Shown here: positions 25,726-28,730 of the stretch, one piece after another
How positions within the stretch are numbered: position 1 is the stretch's first letter
Layout of the letters: every line of letters begins with the position of its first letter
Source: an uncultured Alphaproteobacteria bacterium
GTDB taxonomy: Bacteria > Pseudomonadota > Alphaproteobacteria > Micavibrionales > Micavibrionaceae
Direction: 5' to 3'
Assembly (NCBI GenBank): GCA_946481105.1
Contig: CAMLMM010000022.1
Location: 1-28,730, forward strand
Length of the DNA stretch: 28,730 nucleotides
The notes under the pieces: model-generated
Database searches by the model: none
What the model was told of the DNA's origin: nothing
Seen by the model: the letters and a program-made list of their open reading frames with translations, nothing else
Program-made: the position numbers and the translations under genes

Positions 25726-25971
25726 ATGACACAGACGGATCCTTCCCTCGCCACCATGACATTTGAAGCTGCAATGGCTGAGCTGGAATCTATCGTGAAG
25801 GATCTCGAGTCGGGTAAAGTCAGCCTTGAAAAATCAATTGAATCATATGAACGCGGTATGGCGTTAAAGACGCATTGCGAATCCAAGCTTCGCGACGCGC
25901 AGATGAAAATTGAAAAAATTGTAGTGGGCGCCAACGGCAATGTGTCGACGGCTCCTTTTGACGAAAAATAA
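25726..25971 (+). CDS. xseB: Exodeoxyribonuclease VII small subunit (XseB)
   Basis: Small subunit of the single-strand-specific nuclease, which binds XseA. The 81-residue protein has the family pattern [33 protein letters not shown] and a helical C-terminal half ([16 protein letters not shown]). ATG at 25726 follows a short AT-rich leader. ispA begins 16 bases after the stop; the xseB-ispA-dxs order is widespread in Proteobacteria. XseA is not in this window. Confidence 0.93.
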   Translation: MTQTDPSLATMTFEAAMAELESIVKDLESGKVSLEKSIESYERGMALKTHCESKLRDAQMKIEKIVVGANGNVSTAPFDEK

Positions 25972-25987
25972 ATAACAGGAGTTACAT

Positions 25988-26899
25988 ATGGCCCCGTCAC
26001 TGCGCGAGACCAGCCCCGAACTGAAAGAAGCGCTCGAAGACACCGTGCAAATGGTGGATAAGGCGATTGCGCGTCTGCTGCCGGAAACGGATCTGGCCGA
26101 AGCTCAGTTATATGACGCCATGCGTTACGGCACGCTGTCTGGTGGGAAACGTCTGCGCCCGTTTATGGTGATGCAATCCGCCAAGCTGTTCAATGTCGAC
26201 CCGTCCCGCGCCAAACGTGTCGCATCCGCCATTGAGCTGGTTCACGCCTACTCTCTTATCCATGACGACTTACCCGCCATGGATAATTCCGACATGCGTC
26301 GCGGCAAGCTAACCGTTCACCGCGCTTATGACGAAGCCACTGCTGTCCTCGCGGGCGATGGCTTGCTGACAATGGCGTTCCAGATTCTCTCCGCCCCGGA
26401 AACGCACGAAGACCCCTATGTACGCTGCGCCTTGATAACCTGCCTTGCCGAAGCTTCCGGCCCGCAGGGTATGGTCGGTGGCCAGATGCTCGATCTTATC
26501 GGCGAAACCACCGCCTTCGACCTCGGCACGATTTCGCGCATGCAGCGGATGAAAACCGGCAAGCTGATGGCCTTCTCGTGTGAGGCTGGCGCCATTCTGG
26601 GTAAAGCTGGTGATCAGTACCGCCGCGCCCTGACATCCTATGCTTATGACCTCGGCCTCGCCTTCCAGGTGACCGATGACATTCTGGACGTTGAGGGCCA
26701 TTCCCACGAAACCGGGAAGCCCGCCAATCAGGATGAGAAAGCTGGCAAGGCGACCTTCGTCTCCACCATGGGGAAGGAACAGGCGAAACAGCGTGCGGAA
26801 ATGCTGGTTGAGCAAGCCATTCGTCACCTGCATATCTTCCAGGGCCGTGCAACGATGCTGGAAGAACTGGCGACCTATGTGCTGAACCGCCGCGCCTGA
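25988..26899 (+). CDS. ispA: Polyprenyl synthetase, farnesyl diphosphate synthase type (IspA)
   Basis: Condenses isopentenyl diphosphate with allylic diphosphates to farnesyl diphosphate in isoprenoid synthesis. The 303-residue protein has the first Asp-rich motif DDLPAMDNSD, of the bacterial DDxxxxD form, the LSGGKRLRP segment, and the second motif VTDDILDVEG. Length fits the bacterial short-chain synthases, so a geranyl- or farnesyl-making enzyme is likely. AGGAG is visible before the ATG at 25988 (at about 25977-25981). It shares the operon with xseB; the partner dxs is 1.6 kb downstream behind two unrelated-looking genes. Confidence 0.95.
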   Translation: MAPSLRETSPELKEALEDTVQMVDKAIARLLPETDLAEAQLYDAMRYGTLSGGKRLRPFMVMQSAKLFNVDPSRAKRVASAIELVHAYSLIHDDLPAMDNSDMRRGKLTVHRAYDEATAVLAGDGLLTMAFQILSAPETHEDPYVRCALITCLAEASGPQGMVGGQMLDLIGETTAFDLGTISRMQRMKTGKLMAFSCEAGAILGKAGDQYRRALTSYAYDLGLAFQVTDDILDVEGHSHETGKPANQDEKAGKATFVSTMGKEQAKQRAEMLVEQAIRHLHIFQGRATMLEELATYVLNRRA

Positions 26900-26905
26900 T
26901 TTGCG

Positions 26906-26933
26906 TTGACATATTAATAATAATTTTTATGAT
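26906..26933 (+). promoter_or_regulatory. Near-consensus sigma-70 promoter for the inserted gene pair
   Basis: TTGACA (26906-26911, perfect -35), a 16-base AT-rich spacer and TATGAT (26928-26933, one mismatch), 25 bases before the ATG at 26959. It is the strongest promoter seen in the window and starts 7 bases after the ispA stop. Confidence 0.7.
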
Positions 26934-26935
26934 GT

Positions 26936-26952
26936 TCCCTAAAAAACAGGGA
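26936..26952 (+). promoter_or_regulatory. Small hairpin over the Shine-Dalgarno of the 316-residue gene
   Basis: TCCCT (26936-26940), loop AAAAAAC, AGGGA (26948-26952). AGGGAG (26948-26953) is the ribosome binding site of the ATG at 26959 (5 bases). Five pairs only, so weak; it could dampen translation. Confidence 0.3.
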
Positions 26953-26958
26953 GCATGA

Positions 26959-27909
26959 ATGAGTTACAATCAAGGTCTGAAAATGGCCCAGGCGCGCGAA
27001 GCTTTTGTTAAAGCCGCCACGGCATCTGGCAATCTGCAATTCATCGATGAATTTGTAAGACGCCTTCAAAGCAATAATTCTCTGACCTGCGACGATATCG
27101 AACGTGCAAACGGCGTCTTGCGCAAGCTCCGCCGCTCGACAAAACTCAAACTGGATGATTCGTATAATTATCTTGATGCCTTCTCGGTGAATATGGGCCT
27201 ATTTGGCTTAATGCCATGTGAATCCGACAAAGATACTTATTTGCCGTTTCAAACAATTGTGGCGGTACGTCCCGATATGGTACTCCATGCCCATCGGCAG
27301 CACCCTATGGCTTTCGCTTCCAGCGCCATTGAACACGCTTATTCCAGCCAGACAGACCATACCTTCAACTGGGAAGGACAAAACGTCTATTCCATGGTGT
27401 TGATGGGTCTGAAACTGGCTCAGCTGTTACAGGATAAAATGATGTTAACCGGGAAAGCGGCCTGCCCTGTTATCCTGCCCGATGAAAATGGCTTGATGTT
27501 CGGTCACGCCTTTCTTTGTTTAGCTGAAACTTGCGATCCCCAGATTACCGCCGTAAGTAATAAACGGGGCCGGGAAATGTTGCGTTCATATAAATTATCT
27601 GAAGGCAAGGCAGACATGTATTTCCGCCCGCAGGTCTTCGTTACCCTTCGCCATTTTATTGAACAGACAAAATTAAATCCGGTACAGGCCAATCTGTTTA
27701 ACGATTATGCGGACATGCTGGAAAGTGAAGCGGCGCAGAACGCCCTCAAGGCTCTGCTTGATACATACACGGTTGGGATAAAACCTTCCCCGGACTATGC
27801 CTGTGATATGGATTATCTTGACCATGAACTGGCGTCAATTATAGGGTCGCGTACCTGGCGCGAAGCCACAGCCATGGCGGATATTTCCATGCGCCGCGAT
27901 TTAATGTGA
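26959..27909 (+). CDS. Hypothetical protein, 316 residues
   Basis: I do not recognise this protein. It has no signal peptide or membrane helix. It is mixed helical, with a charged N-terminal region (FIDEFVRRLQSNNSLTCDDI), a central part with a few Cys and His (LHAHRQHPMAFA; KAACPVILPDENGLMFGHAF) and an acidic C-terminal part (ACDMDYLDHELASII). The start is backed by AGGGAG 5 bases upstream. The next gene follows after 15 bases, so the two are likely one operon. They lie between ispA and dxs, which are usually close neighbours. No function can be assigned. Confidence 0.7.
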   Translation: MSYNQGLKMAQAREAFVKAATASGNLQFIDEFVRRLQSNNSLTCDDIERANGVLRKLRRSTKLKLDDSYNYLDAFSVNMGLFGLMPCESDKDTYLPFQTIVAVRPDMVLHAHRQHPMAFASSAIEHAYSSQTDHTFNWEGQNVYSMVLMGLKLAQLLQDKMMLTGKAACPVILPDENGLMFGHAFLCLAETCDPQITAVSNKRGREMLRSYKLSEGKADMYFRPQVFVTLRHFIEQTKLNPVQANLFNDYADMLESEAAQNALKALLDTYTVGIKPSPDYACDMDYLDHELASIIGSRTWREATAMADISMRRDLM

Positions 27910-27924
27910 TGAGGGAAATATAAA

Positions 27925-28449
27925 ATGACATCCTTGAAATGCAGCTTGCCTGTTTTCCTTGCGCTCAACGCCATTAATTCCGCCATGGCGAATAATGACG
28001 AAGCTCCTGTACGCGCCGATGCAGAAAAACCTCCTGCCATCAACTCCCTTTCTTTGTCGGTGGGAACAAGTTTTGCTGCCATGATGGCTGGCAATCAGCG
28101 TGTGGCCCGTCTGGCCCAGCAAAACTCGATTAACGAATCACAGCGTATGATTATAAACCATCTGGGTTTAAGTAATGGCCAATGCGGAACGCTGGCCGTC
28201 AATTTTTCTTCAAAAGCAGTAAGCCTGATTAACGTGGAGAACATGACAGGCGGCCCCGCGCTTATTACTCAGACATTTAAAATACAAGATGGCAACGCCC
28301 TTAAAATTGGGAATGCGTCCTATCAGGCTGGCGACTTAAAGATCAGCTTCAAGGCTGCCGATTATTCCTATCAGGTGGCTCCCTCCCTTATTGATGACGT
28401 GCTGATTGGTGCCGCCGCGCTGAAAAATTGCCCAGCCCCGCGTCAGTAA
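27925..28449 (+). CDS. Predicted secreted protein, 174 residues
   Basis: Not recognised as a known family. The N-terminus (MTSLKCSLPVFLALNAINSAMA, then NND) looks like a Sec signal peptide with cleavage after AMA, so a periplasmic or secreted protein is likely. The mature part is rich in small and polar residues (NSLSLSVGTSFAAMMAGNQ; GPALITQTFKIQDGNALK) and looks beta-rich in the second half. Two cysteines remain in the mature chain (QCGTLAV and KNCPAP), which could form a disulfide. It is 15 bases after the 316-residue gene and ends 92 bases before dxs, which probably has its own promoter. Confidence 0.65.
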   Translation: MTSLKCSLPVFLALNAINSAMANNDEAPVRADAEKPPAINSLSLSVGTSFAAMMAGNQRVARLAQQNSINESQRMIINHLGLSNGQCGTLAVNFSSKAVSLINVENMTGGPALITQTFKIQDGNALKIGNASYQAGDLKISFKAADYSYQVAPSLIDDVLIGAAALKNCPAPRQ

Positions 28450-28541
28450 CGCGATTTTATTCCTAAAAACTGTATTTTAGCCCTCTTTTATATTGAGATT
28501 ACTACATAATCTGGTCTAAAACTCTGTCTTTATGAGTGAGC

Positions 28542-28730
28542 ATGACCCAAAAACCGCAACCTGCACCTGTTTTGCGCAATTCAAAAATCGACGATCCGGC
28601 CGATCTGCGAACCCTTTCGGCGGCTGAACTGCAAAATGTCGCCGACGAGCTTCGCGCTGACTTGATTGAAGCCGTCTCTAAAACCGGCGGGCATCTCGGG
28701 GCCAGTCTCGGCGTAGTCGAATTGACCGTC
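28542..28730 (+). CDS. dxs: 1-deoxy-D-xylulose-5-phosphate synthase, N-terminal part (partial)
   Basis: Thiamine-diphosphate enzyme making the first intermediate of the methylerythritol phosphate pathway to isoprenoids. Only the first 63 codons are present, running off the right end of the window. The sequence [20 protein letters not shown] followed by the conserved [16 protein letters not shown] is the usual Dxs N-terminus, where the substrate-side His lies in GGHLG. The ATG at 28542 follows a weak GAGTGAG. It is 92 bases after the secreted protein gene; ispA lies further upstream on the same strand, fitting the isoprenoid cluster. Confidence 0.93.
   Translation, partial: MTQKPQPAPVLRNSKIDDPADLRTLSAAELQNVADELRADLIEAVSKTGGHLGASLGVVELTV

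Noticed and set aside
28463..28480. CTAAAA/TTTTAG inverted repeat before dxs as a terminator
   Set aside because: The stem is almost all A-T pairs and unstable; a few T residues follow, but the evidence is too weak.

Overview
The window looks like ordinary chromosome from a Gram-negative bacterium, most likely an alphaproteobacterium of moderate GC. The case rests on gene order (dnaK-dnaJ-dapB, recO-parC, DUF465-purE-purK, xseB-ispA-(insert)-dxs) and on protein type. The order within the class is not settled by what can be read here. I see no tRNA, rRNA, insertion sequence, prophage or CRISPR array. Coding density is high; the largest gap in annotated-size genes (about 24259-24576) holds two tiny genes on the minus strand.

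Left part (1-8600): the 3' end of dnaK, a small stand-alone J-domain protein, dnaJ and dapB run on the plus strand. A divergent zinc metallopeptidase with the dipeptidyl-peptidase III (M49) type HExxGH motif and an alkyltransferase (Ogt/Ada-C type) follow on the minus strand. Then come hemB (zinc-type) and the flagellar stator pair motA-motB on the plus strand, and an unrecognised minus-strand gene.

Middle (8600-17150): a TetR-family repressor and an AhpD-like carboxymuconolactone decarboxylase each have the same 16-base palindromic box about 55 bases upstream of their start, a probable self-contained oxidative or electrophile response unit. Next is a compact three-gene minus operon: a DUF2089 zinc-ribbon/helix-turn-helix protein, a LemA protein with an added N-terminal part, and a secreted or anchored TPM protein with a PDZ-like tail. 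recO-parC form an operon ending in a good terminator. recO is divergent from a histidine phosphatase, and both start codons lie inside one short inverted repeat. A Tat-exported M15-type (YcbK/MepK-like) peptidase follows.

Right part (17150-28730): a minus-strand run pfkA, two paralogous PH-domain membrane proteins, ilvD, and a YcbB-type L,D-transpeptidase next to the YcbK-like gene (cell-wall remodelling pair). On the plus strand are an unknown gene, a DUF465 protein, purE, purK, xseB and ispA. Two unrecognised genes with their own near-consensus promoter sit between ispA and the 5' end of dxs, splitting the isoprenoid cluster.

Most of the window is housekeeping. The more interesting signals are the M49-like peptidase, the DUF2089-LemA-TPM/PDZ operon, the TetR/AhpD-like unit with paired operators, the two overlapping tiny genes between purE and purK, and the inserted gene pair before dxs.
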